DNA of 35,273 bases from Acidobacteria bacterium OLB17 (GTDB taxonomy: Bacteria > Acidobacteriota > Blastocatellia > Pyrinomonadales > Pyrinomonadaceae), in contig LLEU01000059.1 in NCBI GenBank assembly GCA_001567505.1, positions 1 to 35,273 of the forward strand, written 5' to 3'. The translations under genes were made by a program, and so were the position numbers. The notes below the pieces were generated by a model. The model saw only the letters and a program-made list of their open reading frames with translations, did not search any database and was not told where the DNA came from. Of the stretch, positions 16,471-23,928 are shown one piece after another. Positions within the stretch are counted from its first letter, which is position 1, and each line of letters opens with the position of its first letter.

Positions 16471-17580
16471 TCAGGCGGCCGCAGGATAGAAACGCGACGG
16501 CGAAAATCCCGTTGGCATTGACCCGGTACCGCGGAGCTCCGCAGCGGCGAGCTTTGCGGTCACGGGCGAAAGTAGTATCCCGTTGCGAAAATGTCCGAGC
16601 GCAAGGATCAGGCCTTCCGCATTCGGCACACGGCCCAATACGGGAAGGCGATCCGGTGCATAAGGGCGAAATCCCGTCCAGGCTTCTTGCGGTTTCAGGG
16701 AACCGAGGCTCGGCGAGATCTCCGCTGTGCTTTCGATGAGATGCGCGGTCGCCTCGTTGGTTATCGAATCGTCAAAGCCGGCGTCGTCCATCGTGGCACC
16801 GGAGAGCACGCGGCCGTCCGCCCGAGGCACTATATAGCCGCGTGGGCCGACGATCACGTGCTTAAATAGCCGTTTTGCTGTTCGGAACATCAATATTTGC
16901 CCGCGCATCGGCTTTATCAAGAACGGCAGTTCAAAGCCTGCCTGAACGGACGTGCCCCACGCACCGGCTGCGAGAACGACCGTTCCGGCGGAAAATCTCG
17001 TATCGCGGGCGAACGCGCCCGTCACCTTTCCGCTATCAACCGCGAGACGATCGACCGCCGTCCCCTCGATGATCTTCACGCTCCGCATCTCGCACGACGC
17101 CCGAAGCGCCTCGACAAGCTTTCTGTTATCGACCTGGCCGTCATCCGGCAGGTAAAAACCGCCAAGCACGTCCGTAGAGATGAACGGCTCTTCGCGGCGG
17201 ACGGCCTCGGCCGGAAGCTGCTCGATCGCGAAGCCCGCTGCCTTTTGCCACGCAAAACGTTCGCTGCGCGCCGCGATGTCAGCCTCGGTAAAATTCAGAA
17301 GCAAAGTGCCGGTTCGGTCAAGCCCGACGTCGATCTGCGTTTCGTCAAGGAGCGAGGACGCAAGGCCGGGGAACATCTCACGCGATTCGACGCAGAGCCG
17401 GAAGAACGCATCGTCGCCGTATGCTTCCGCCTGGGCACCCAACATTCCCGCTGCGGCATTCGATGCCGCCATACCGCAGCGGCCGCGTTCGACGACCGTC
17501 ACGCTGTGGTCATAGGCGAGCTCGCGGGCAATGCAAAGCCCGATCACACCGCCGCCGATAATAAGTACATCCGTCGTCAT
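16471..17580 (-). CDS. thiO: Glycine oxidase ThiO-like FAD-dependent amine oxidase
   Basis: The 369-residue protein is a DAO-type flavoenzyme. It opens with the FAD dinucleotide-binding strand VLIIGGGVIG (about residues 5-14), has the second-strand acidic end VTVVERG, the AASNAAAGMLGAQAE loop typical of ThiO, a central VVLAAGAWG, and ends with ALGHFRNGILLSPVTA, a diagnostic ThiO pattern. ThiO oxidises glycine to iminoglycine, which supplies the glycine-derived part of the thiamine thiazole. No other thiamine gene is in the window, so a more general D-amino-acid or sarcosine oxidase role cannot be excluded. ATG 17580 is preferred to the TTG at 17586. It leads a minus-strand unit with the TlpA-like and methyltransferase genes, and is divergent from isocitrate dehydrogenase. 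Confidence 0.83.
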   Translation of the reverse strand: MTTDVLIIGGGVIGLCIARELAYDHSVTVVERGRCGMAASNAAAGMLGAQAEAYGDDAFFRLCVESREMFPGLASSLLDETQIDVGLDRTGTLLLNFTEADIAARSERFAWQKAAGFAIEQLPAEAVRREEPFISTDVLGGFYLPDDGQVDNRKLVEALRASCEMRSVKIIEGTAVDRLAVDSGKVTGAFARDTRFSAGTVVLAAGAWGTSVQAGFELPFLIKPMRGQILMFRTAKRLFKHVIVGPRGYIVPRADGRVLSGATMDDAGFDDSITNEATAHLIESTAEISPSLGSLKPQEAWTGFRPYAPDRLPVLGRVPNAEGLILALGHFRNGILLSPVTAKLAAAELRGTGSMPTGFSPSRFYPAAA

Positions 17581-17604
17581 AGCCAAGAATTACAGATTAG
17601 CAGA

Positions 17605-17733
17605 ATGAGTTGGGAAGTGGGTTACGGAGTGCAGAGTTGCAGAGTTACGGAGTTGCGGAGTTGCGGAGTGCGGCACTTCCTGTAACTCCGGCACTCTGTA
17701 ACTCCGAAACTCTGCCAACTTCCCCTAACTCAT
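17605..17733. repeat. Large imperfect inverted repeat built of GAGTT-type units
   Basis: The left half repeats short units such as GCAGAGTT, ACGGAGTT and GCGGAGTT; the right half carries their complements (AACTCCG, ACTCTG, AACTCTGCC). The outer ends, ATGAGTTGGGAAGT at 17605-17618 and ACTTCCCCTAACTCAT at 17718-17733, pair except for two extra bases. The whole could fold into one long stem. It separates thiO from the isocitrate dehydrogenase gene. Confidence 0.7.
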
Positions 17734-17762
17734 TTGTAACTTCCACCCCTCCGTCCCATAAT
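17734..17762 (+). promoter_or_regulatory. Candidate promoter giving a near-leaderless isocitrate dehydrogenase mRNA
   Basis: TTGTAA at 17734-17739 and CATAAT at 17757-17762 with a 17-base spacer. Transcription would begin around 17769, only about three bases before the ATG at 17772. No Shine-Dalgarno sequence lies upstream of that ATG. The -35 begins immediately after the inverted repeat. Pattern match only. Confidence 0.4.
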
Positions 17763-17771
17763 ATTGGCTTT

Positions 17772-18881
17772 ATGAAACACACGATCACATTGATCCCGGG
17801 CGACGGGATCGGGCCGGAGATAGTAGCAGCCACGGTACGCGTCATCGAAGCGACGGGCGTTGACATCGAGTGGGAAACGCAGATCTTAGGCGCGCAGGCG
17901 CAGGAGAAGTACGGAACGACGCTGCCTGACGGCACGATCGACTCGATAAAACAGAACAAGGTCGCCCTTAAAGGCCCGCAGATGACGCCGGTAGGCAAGG
18001 GATTCACATCCGTGAACGTCGGGCTGCGAAAGGCTCTCGACCTTTATGCGAACGTCCGGCCTGTAAAGGCGTTGCCGAATGTGCCGTGCCGCTATCCCGA
18101 ACTCGATCTCGTGATCGTTCGTGAAAATACCGAGGATCTTTACGCCGGCCTTGAACACGTCGTCGTGCCCGGTGTGGTCGAAAGCTTGAAGATCATCACC
18201 GAAAAGGCCTCGACCCGCATCGCCCGATACGCATTCGAATATGCGAAGGCGAATGGCCGAAAGAAAGTTACGGCCGTTCACAAGGCGAACATTATGAAGC
18301 TTTCGGACGGGCTTTTCCTCGAGTGCTTCTACGGTGTCGCAAAGGATTTTCCCGAGATCGAGGCAGACGACAAGATCATTGACAACTGCTGTATGCAGCT
18401 TGTTATGCGGCCCGAGCAGTTCGACGTCCTTGTGCTCGAAAATCTCTACGGCGACATCGTCTCCGACCTCTGCGCAGGTTTGATCGGGGGGCTCGGGCTT
18501 GCACCAGGGGCGAATATCGGCGAACTCGGCGCCGTATTTGAGGCCGTTCACGGTTCGGCTCCCGACATTGCGGGCCAGGGCATTGCGAACCCGACGGCGC
18601 TTATGCTTTCTGCCGTCCAGATGCTCCATCACATCGGCGAAAAGGAAGCTGCCGACCGAATGAACAACGCGATGCTCGCTGTTTTCGCCGACGGGAAGAC
18701 GCTTACGCGCGACCTCGGCGGAACCGCGAAAACGAACGAATTCGCCCGCGCGATCGTTGAAAAATTCAGGCCGAAGCAACTGCCTCGGCCTGATCTGCGG
18801 ATATTCTTTCGGAGAGCATCCGCTGTTCTCCTTTCCGTTAGCGTTTACCAAACGCGGACGCGGTCTTTAGGTGCGAGATAA
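17772..18881 (+). CDS. NAD-type isocitrate dehydrogenase with C-terminal extension
   Basis: This decarboxylating dehydrogenase of the isocitrate/isopropylmalate family begins at ATG 17772 (KHTITLIPGDGIGPEI); the open frame upstream only crosses the inverted repeat. Substrate residues are visible in TSVNVGLRKALDLYANVRPV (residues 79-98), VRENTEDLYAGLEH, HKANIMKLSDGLF and NLYGDIVSDL, and the cofactor loop in HGSAPDIAGQGIANPTA. The pattern fits NAD-dependent isocitrate dehydrogenase of the TCA cycle better than LeuB. The family normally ends near the AIVEKF helix (about residue 332). Here translation continues 37 residues, through a hairpin and into the opposing M13 peptidase gene, overlapping it by 37 bases. 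The extension is unlike the rest and may result from a lost stop codon. Confidence 0.9.
   Translation: MKHTITLIPGDGIGPEIVAATVRVIEATGVDIEWETQILGAQAQEKYGTTLPDGTIDSIKQNKVALKGPQMTPVGKGFTSVNVGLRKALDLYANVRPVKALPNVPCRYPELDLVIVRENTEDLYAGLEHVVVPGVVESLKIITEKASTRIARYAFEYAKANGRKKVTAVHKANIMKLSDGLFLECFYGVAKDFPEIEADDKIIDNCCMQLVMRPEQFDVLVLENLYGDIVSDLCAGLIGGLGLAPGANIGELGAVFEAVHGSAPDIAGQGIANPTALMLSAVQMLHHIGEKEAADRMNNAMLAVFADGKTLTRDLGGTAKTNEFARAIVEKFRPKQLPRPDLRIFFRRASAVLLSVSVYQTRTRSLGAR
18767..18792 (+). other. GC-rich hairpin inside the isocitrate dehydrogenase 3' extension
   Basis: Eight-bp perfect stem, CAGGCCGA at 18767-18774 and TCGGCCTG at 18785-18792, with a ten-base loop. It lies exactly where family members would normally have ended, so it may be a former downstream hairpin now inside the reading frame. 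No T-run follows. Confidence 0.55.
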
Positions 18882-20902
18882 AGCTTCTCGCCCGGTTTTA
18901 CGTCAAACGCCTTGTACCACGCGTCGAGATTTCGGGCCGTGTCGGCACGAAATTCTCCCGGAGCGTGTCCGTTGGTCGCAACGATAACCCGAAGCGTCTG
19001 AGGCCGCATCTTTCCGCGCCAAGCCTGGCCGAAGGCGAGAAAGAATCGCTGATCGCCCGTGAAGCCATTCTTTGCCGGTGCCTCTTTTCCTTGGTAAGCG
19101 GCGCGATATGCGTCGTAGGCGGCCGAGAGGCCGGCAACGTCGGCGATGTTCTCTCCGAGCGTGAGGTTGCCGTTCACGTGCACGCCGGGCAGCGGCTCGT
19201 AGGCGTCGAACTGTGCGGCAAGCCTTGCACCGGACGCTTTGAAATGCTCAAAGTCCGCGGGCGTCCACCAATTCGTCATTTTGCCGTAAGCGTCGAATTC
19301 GCTTCCCAGATTGTCAAAGCTGTGGCTGATCTCGTGCCCGATCACGGCACCGATCGCGCCGTAATTCTCCACCGGATCGGCATCCATATCGAAGAACGGC
19401 GGATTGAGGATCGCTGCCGGGAAGTTCAGTGCATTCTGGAGCGGGAGGTTCAGGGCGTTCACGGTCTGTGGCGTGATCCACCAAAGCGTCTTATCGACCG
19501 GCTGATGCAGCCTTGCGAGATTCCATTCGTAATCGAAAAGGCCCACGCGCTGGGCATTGCCGATCGGATCATTGTCTTTGATAACAAGGCCCTTGTAGCT
19601 GCGGAATTTATCGGGATAGCCGACGCCGACATAGAGCGTGCCGAGCTTTTCCTTTGCTTTTGCCTTTGTTTCGGGTGACATCCAATCCAGGGCATCTACA
19701 CGCTTCCCGAAGGCCGCAACGATATTCTTGACGAGAGTTTGGATATCGCGTTTTGCCTTTGCAGGGAAATACTTTTGGACGTAGAGCTTGCCGACGGCGT
19801 CGCCCAAGGCATTGCTCGTCGCATCTACCGCCCGCAGGTTCCTTGGCGATTGCTGCTGCAGGCCGTACGCCGTCCTCCCGTAGAAATCAAAGCTCTCGTC
19901 GGCGAATGCTTTGGGCAAAAGCGGCGATGCACCGTCGATAAGACGGAAAGTAAGGTACTCCTTCCACGTCGAGAGTGGTTCGGAGCCTACGAGAGCGGAT
20001 TCGCCCGTTGTCGCTCCGGGCTGCCAAACGATGAAAAGCGGCTCTTTGTCGAGTTTTGCGGCGGTAAAATAGGCATTCCAGTCCATGCCCGGAGCCTTTT
20101 TGGCGAAATCTTCGCGTTTCCACGGATTATTCGCCTTGTGTACGTCGGCCGATTCCTCGGGGCCCGCGTGGACATTCGCGATCTTCAGTTCGAGGGCGAA
20201 GATTCGATGTGCCTTTGCCTCGGCATCGCCGATATTGGCGAGCTTCAGGACCTTTGCGATGTGTTCGACATATTTTTCCCTAAGCGTCTTGCTACGGTCG
20301 TCATCCTTTAAATAGACATCGCGTTCCTCCATCCCGAGGCCGCCTTGCAGCAGGTATGGGACGTTCTTTTTCGGATCGGTAAAATTCGGCGAAACGAACA
20401 ATCCAAAAAGATGCGGCGTGTAGAAGTTCGTCATATTCAGGGGATCGACATCGGCCCGCAATTGGCTGCCAAGATAACGCGAAAGTTCTGTAACGTCGCG
20501 GATGGCAGCGACCTTCGCAAGGCCGCTCTTTATCGGCGAGAGGCCGAGCTTCTCGATCGCCTCGGTGTCCATATATGCTCTGTAGTAGGCGGCAATGGCC
20601 TGCGATTCGGGATCCTTGGCCTTTCCGGCCTGTTCGATCAGGCTTTCGGTGCGTTGTTTGACCATATCGTCGATCGCATTGAACGCTCCGAGAGACGAAC
20701 GGTCGGCCGGTATCTCGGTATTCTTGTACCAGGTGCCGTTGGCGTACATAAAAAAGTCATCGCCCGGGCGAACCGTTTTGTCCATGCCGGCGATATCGAT
20801 GCCGGCGGCCTTCGATTGGGCGACGGCCGCAAGCGGGACGATCCCGGCCGTGAGGGTGAAGATCGCAAGAAGTGCGAAAAGTTTTTTTGAGATATTTTTC
20901 AT
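18845..20902 (-). CDS. M13 family zinc metallopeptidase (neprilysin/PepO-like), exported
   Basis: The 685-residue protein is a complete M13 peptidase. Residues 1-30 form a signal peptide (KNISKKLFALLAIFTLTAGI, ending near AVAQS). The N-terminal M13 domain starts at GIDIAGMDKTVRPGDDFFMYANGTW. The zinc site is HEISH (H523, E524, H527), with the third ligand E584 and catalytic D588 in GENIADVAGL, and the peptide terminates in the conserved RVW. It would cleave peptides outside the inner membrane, probably in the periplasm. ATG 20902 is preferred to the TTG at 20917, with AAGGA seven bases upstream. Its 3' end overlaps the convergent isocitrate dehydrogenase frame by 37 bases. Confidence 0.94.
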   Translation of the reverse strand: MKNISKKLFALLAIFTLTAGIVPLAAVAQSKAAGIDIAGMDKTVRPGDDFFMYANGTWYKNTEIPADRSSLGAFNAIDDMVKQRTESLIEQAGKAKDPESQAIAAYYRAYMDTEAIEKLGLSPIKSGLAKVAAIRDVTELSRYLGSQLRADVDPLNMTNFYTPHLFGLFVSPNFTDPKKNVPYLLQGGLGMEERDVYLKDDDRSKTLREKYVEHIAKVLKLANIGDAEAKAHRIFALELKIANVHAGPEESADVHKANNPWKREDFAKKAPGMDWNAYFTAAKLDKEPLFIVWQPGATTGESALVGSEPLSTWKEYLTFRLIDGASPLLPKAFADESFDFYGRTAYGLQQQSPRNLRAVDATSNALGDAVGKLYVQKYFPAKAKRDIQTLVKNIVAAFGKRVDALDWMSPETKAKAKEKLGTLYVGVGYPDKFRSYKGLVIKDNDPIGNAQRVGLFDYEWNLARLHQPVDKTLWWITPQTVNALNLPLQNALNFPAAILNPPFFDMDADPVENYGAIGAVIGHEISHSFDNLGSEFDAYGKMTNWWTPADFEHFKASGARLAAQFDAYEPLPGVHVNGNLTLGENIADVAGLSAAYDAYRAAYQGKEAPAKNGFTGDQRFFLAFGQAWRGKMRPQTLRVIVATNGHAPGEFRADTARNLDAWYKAFDVKPGEKLYLAPKDRVRVW

Positions 20903-21067
20903 AGGTCTGTCCTTCAAATACGGTGATGAAGTATGCTGTCCGTACTATGATACGAGCCGCGGAGGCGCGAAGTTATCCGGAAACAATTTTGCAACCCGCG
21001 GCGGCTGCTGCCGTTCTAAGGATGCGGCGAGCGGTGTTCCGCTTTGCCTCTTTTTAGGAGAATGATG

Positions 21068-21460
21068 ATGAAACTTGCTGTTCTTGCCGTGATCTCGGCC
21101 CTTTTCTTTACTATGTCAATTACCGCTCAGGCCCCCGAAACCGTTTCGATTAAGGCCGGCCAACGCAAAAGTGCAGTAAAAGGCCGCCTGAAGATCAAAT
21201 TCCTCTCGGTCGAGGAAGATTCCCGCTGCCCGGAAGGCGCGAACTGCATCTGGGCCGGAAACGCGAAGATCAAGATCGCCGTCAGCGGAATGTACGAAAC
21301 GAAGACCTTTGAGCTGAATACGAATATGGCTCCGCAGTCCGTGACGATGGACTGTTGGGCGATCGAGATCGAGTCGCTCCTGCCCGCAAAGGACGCAGAA
21401 AAGGCGACCGACCAGAAGGATTACGTCGCAAAACTTAAGATCACAAGGCTCCAGCGATAG
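21068..21460 (+). CDS. Small secreted protein of unknown function with paired cysteines
   Basis: Three ATG codons in a row (21062, 21065, 21068) follow AGGAG. The third gives the best seven-base spacing and is used here. The 130-residue product has a signal peptide (KLAVLAVISALFFTMSITAQ) and a compact mature part of about 110 residues, probably all beta. Its one striking motif is SRCPEGANCIWAGNAKI, two cysteines five residues apart followed by WAGN, which I recall from other small exported proteins of unknown role. A third cysteine is in MDCWAIE. No membrane helix follows the signal. Its stop codon lies within the convergent DoxX-like gene (20-base overlap). I cannot assign a function. Confidence 0.75.
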   Translation: MKLAVLAVISALFFTMSITAQAPETVSIKAGQRKSAVKGRLKIKFLSVEEDSRCPEGANCIWAGNAKIKIAVSGMYETKTFELNTNMAPQSVTMDCWAIEIESLLPAKDAEKATDQKDYVAKLKITRLQR

Positions 21461-21872
21461 CGCCCGTTCGAGCGGGAAGCGAGAGCAGCATCATCAGCAT
21501 CAAGAGCAGGAAGTAAGGGATGAGGATCGCGGCGCCGGCATAATCCTTCGCGATCCTTTGCCCGAAAAATAGTCCGCAGATCGCTGCCGAGCCGACGATC
21601 GAGGCGTAAAAAAGCACGATGCCCGAACCGGTCGCAAGCAAATATGCCAGCCCGACGACCGAAGCCACGCCCGTCACAAGTTCCATCACCGTGATCGTTA
21701 TGAGCATCACGGGCACAAAACCGCCGAGCGGCGTTTTCTCGAAATGCGAGGTCAGATACTCGAGATTGCCGGACCAATCGGCGACCTTGTCGAGCGATGA
21801 CTGAACGAAAAGGATCGCGGTCATCAATGCCGTGAACGCAAGCGGAAGGTCTCGTGTCAGCTCAAAGGTCAC
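21441..21872 (-). CDS. DoxX-like four-helix membrane protein
   Basis: The 143-residue protein has four predicted membrane segments (about residues 10-26, 50-72, 76-98 and 112-133) and resembles the DoxX family: an early helix with FVQSSLDKVADW, then MELVTGVASVVGLAYLL and a loop with FFGQRIAKDYAGAA. The start is GTG at 21872, supported by GGAGG ten bases upstream. It lies 22 bases after the stop of the Xaa-Pro aminopeptidase gene on the same strand, so the two are probably co-transcribed. Its 3' end overlaps the convergent small secreted-protein gene by 20 bases. The role of most DoxX proteins is unsettled; links to thiosulfate-quinone oxidoreductase or thiol stress exist for a few members only. 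Confidence 0.65.
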   Translation of the reverse strand: MTFELTRDLPLAFTALMTAILFVQSSLDKVADWSGNLEYLTSHFEKTPLGGFVPVMLITITVMELVTGVASVVGLAYLLATGSGIVLFYASIVGSAAICGLFFGQRIAKDYAGAAILIPYFLLLMLMMLLSLPARTGAIAGAL

Positions 21873-21894
21873 TTTCGCGTCTCCTCCATCAAAA

Positions 21895-23208
21895 TCACTT
21901 TTTCGGGCGTGCCTTTGCCATTAGGGCCTCGATCTCATCGGCGTTCTTGGGGACGGCGGATGTGAGATTGCGGTTGCCTTCCTTCGTAACGAGCACGTCG
22001 TCCTCGATGCGGATCCCGATGCCGCGATACTTCGCCGGGGCCGTTTTGTCGTTCGGCGGAATATAAAGTCCGGGTTCGACCGTCAAGACCATTCCGGGAG
22101 CAAAAGGCTTTGAGGTGCGCGCCTGCTGATCGACGAAATAGCGCCCTGCATCGTGAACGTCGAGGCCGAGGTAATGGCCGACGCCGTGCATATAGTACTT
22201 CAAATACGCCTTCTTTTTTATAAGGTCGTTCGTCTTTCCTTTCAGAAGGCCGAGCTTCTTCATTCCCTCGGTCAGCAGTTCGATCGAAAGATCCTGACGC
22301 GCTTTTACGGTGTTGCCCGTTACCGTGAATTCGACGCACTTTTCCTGAACGTCCAGGACCACGTCGTAAACCTCACGCTGTGCCGCCGAATAGCGTCCGT
22401 TGACGGGAAAGGTGCGCGTGATGTCGGCCGCATAGCCCTTGTATTCGGCGCCGGCGTCAACAAGCAGAAGGTCGCCGTCCTTGAGCGGCATATTGTTCTC
22501 GACGTAATGCAGGATCGTGGCGTTATCGCCGCCGCCGATTATCGAATTGTACGCAACGCCACTCGCGCCTTTGTCGCGCATATAGGCCTCGATGAGCGAT
22601 TCGACCTGCGCCTCGTTCATACCGGCACGCACCTTCCTCATCGCGAGCATATGCGCCTGAGCTGAGATCGTCGCGGCGGTCTGCATCAGCTCGACCTCTT
22701 TGGCGTCCTTGTGCAGTCGCATTTCGCCAACGATCGGCGTCGGGTCGAAGATCGTGTGCGGCGGATATGCGGCCTTCAGGCGGCGAACACGCTGCTCGGT
22801 GAAGTATTCGAGGATCTGTAGGTCCAATGCACGGTCAACCGAAAACCGGTAATAAAGGTGATCGTGCCCGTTGAGGATCTTCGCAAGGTCCGAACCGAAA
22901 CGCTCGATCGAGAATGCCTGATCGCAGCCGAAATGCTTCAGTGTACCTTCGACGCCGTGCCGCCGCCCGAACCAAGTTTCCATCAGCGGATCGCGCGGCC
23001 GCACATAAAGCGTGAAAGGCTTCTTCGAGCTGTTGTCGATCACGGCTATCGCGTCCGGTTCGGGAAAGCCCGTCAGATACCAGAAGTCCGAATCCTGCCT
23101 GAACTTGAATTCAGTGTCGTAACTGCGGGTCTGTTCGTGTGCAGCGGGAAAGATAGCGATGGAGTTCGGTTCCATCTGCGAGATGAAGCGTTTTAGTTGT
23201 GATCGCAT
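21895..23208 (-). CDS. pepP: Xaa-Pro aminopeptidase (M24B, PepP type)
   Basis: The 437-residue protein is a dinuclear metal peptidase that removes N-terminal residues preceding proline. An N-terminal AMP_N-like domain (about residues 1-160, with FKFRQDSDFWYLTGFPEPDA) is followed by the pita-bread catalytic domain. All five metal ligands are present: D251 (LLVDAG), D262 (ADITR), H345 (HGVGH), E378 (TVEPG) and E402 (RIEDD). The HYLGLDVHDAG segment supports PepP rather than methionine aminopeptidase or creatinase. No signal peptide, so it is cytoplasmic. Start ATG 23208, without a clear Shine-Dalgarno sequence. The DoxX-like gene follows 22 bases downstream on the same strand. Confidence 0.94.
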   Translation of the reverse strand: MRSQLKRFISQMEPNSIAIFPAAHEQTRSYDTEFKFRQDSDFWYLTGFPEPDAIAVIDNSSKKPFTLYVRPRDPLMETWFGRRHGVEGTLKHFGCDQAFSIERFGSDLAKILNGHDHLYYRFSVDRALDLQILEYFTEQRVRRLKAAYPPHTIFDPTPIVGEMRLHKDAKEVELMQTAATISAQAHMLAMRKVRAGMNEAQVESLIEAYMRDKGASGVAYNSIIGGGDNATILHYVENNMPLKDGDLLLVDAGAEYKGYAADITRTFPVNGRYSAAQREVYDVVLDVQEKCVEFTVTGNTVKARQDLSIELLTEGMKKLGLLKGKTNDLIKKKAYLKYYMHGVGHYLGLDVHDAGRYFVDQQARTSKPFAPGMVLTVEPGLYIPPNDKTAPAKYRGIGIRIEDDVLVTKEGNRNLTSAVPKNADEIEALMAKARPKK

Positions 23209-23270
23209 ATGTGAGAATGATATCGCAAATTCTGAAGATTCGGCAGCAGCGCCGCAAGCGGTCCGCTATT

Positions 23271-23300
23271 TTAGCGTTCTGCTAAATGAGACGGTATAAT
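23271..23300 (+). promoter_or_regulatory. Candidate promoter of the three-gene membrane cluster
   Basis: A consensus TATAAT lies at 23295-23300 with a poor -35 (TTAGCG at 23271-23276, 18-base spacer). Transcription would start near 23307, and a good ribosome-binding site (AAGGGG) precedes the ATG at 23338. Confidence 0.5.
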
Positions 23301-23337
23301 CCGTAAAAATTCGAATACACCAACACAAGGGGAATCT

Positions 23338-23928
23338 ATGAAAAATCGTTATCTTGCGTTCATTGCCGTTCTGATCTTTGCCGTGCCCGCGTTCGCGGAC
23401 ATTGCCCGGCCCGATCGGACGCCAAACCCACCGAAAAAAGAAGCTTCGGTCGACAGCCGTCTGACCATCCGCCTTGAAGCGGACGCAAAGGACGCCCACC
23501 TTATTATTCCGCGAAGCGACCTCAACGAACTCGTCGCGCAACTCGGCACCGAAGGCGTGAATAAGTCAGTTATGACCGGCGGCATCTCGCAGGCTCAGAC
23601 GATCATGGGCGGCCTTTTGATCTCGCTCGCGATCGTTTTCGGCGGCGTCTGGGCATTCCGCTCCGGAAGGCTTGCGACAAAGACGGGACGCATCGCCGCT
23701 TCGGTCGCACTGATCTTTGCTGGCGGCGCGGTCACGTCATTTGTTTATGCGAATATCGCTCCTCCGATCGAGACGCGTGCGATAAAGGGAAGCATCTTTT
23801 CCGCTGCGATCCAGAAATACAAATTCGTCAGCGGGAGTGTCAAGATCGAGGTTTCCGACAAGGCATCGACAGCGACATTGATCGTGCCGGATCCGGCTCC
23901 TTCGCCGTCACCTTCGCCTGCCGAATAA
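23338..23928 (+). CDS. Exported membrane protein of unknown function (first gene of cluster)
   Basis: This 196-residue protein has a signal peptide (KNRYLAFIAVLIFAVPAFA, cleavage near residue 20), an extracytoplasmic segment of about 55 residues containing DAHLIIPRSDLNELVAQLG, two membrane helices (about 88-107, GGLLISLAIVFGGVWAF, and 117-138), then a second soluble beta-rich part with KIEVSDKASTATLIVPDP and a Pro/Ser tail. The two soluble parts resemble each other in strand pattern and could pair across the helices. AAGGGG lies shortly before the ATG. The next gene starts directly after the TAA with no gap, so the two are clearly co-translated. I do not recognise the family. Confidence 0.78.
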   Translation: MKNRYLAFIAVLIFAVPAFADIARPDRTPNPPKKEASVDSRLTIRLEADAKDAHLIIPRSDLNELVAQLGTEGVNKSVMTGGISQAQTIMGGLLISLAIVFGGVWAFRSGRLATKTGRIAASVALIFAGGAVTSFVYANIAPPIETRAIKGSIFSAAIQKYKFVSGSVKIEVSDKASTATLIVPDPAPSPSPSPAE

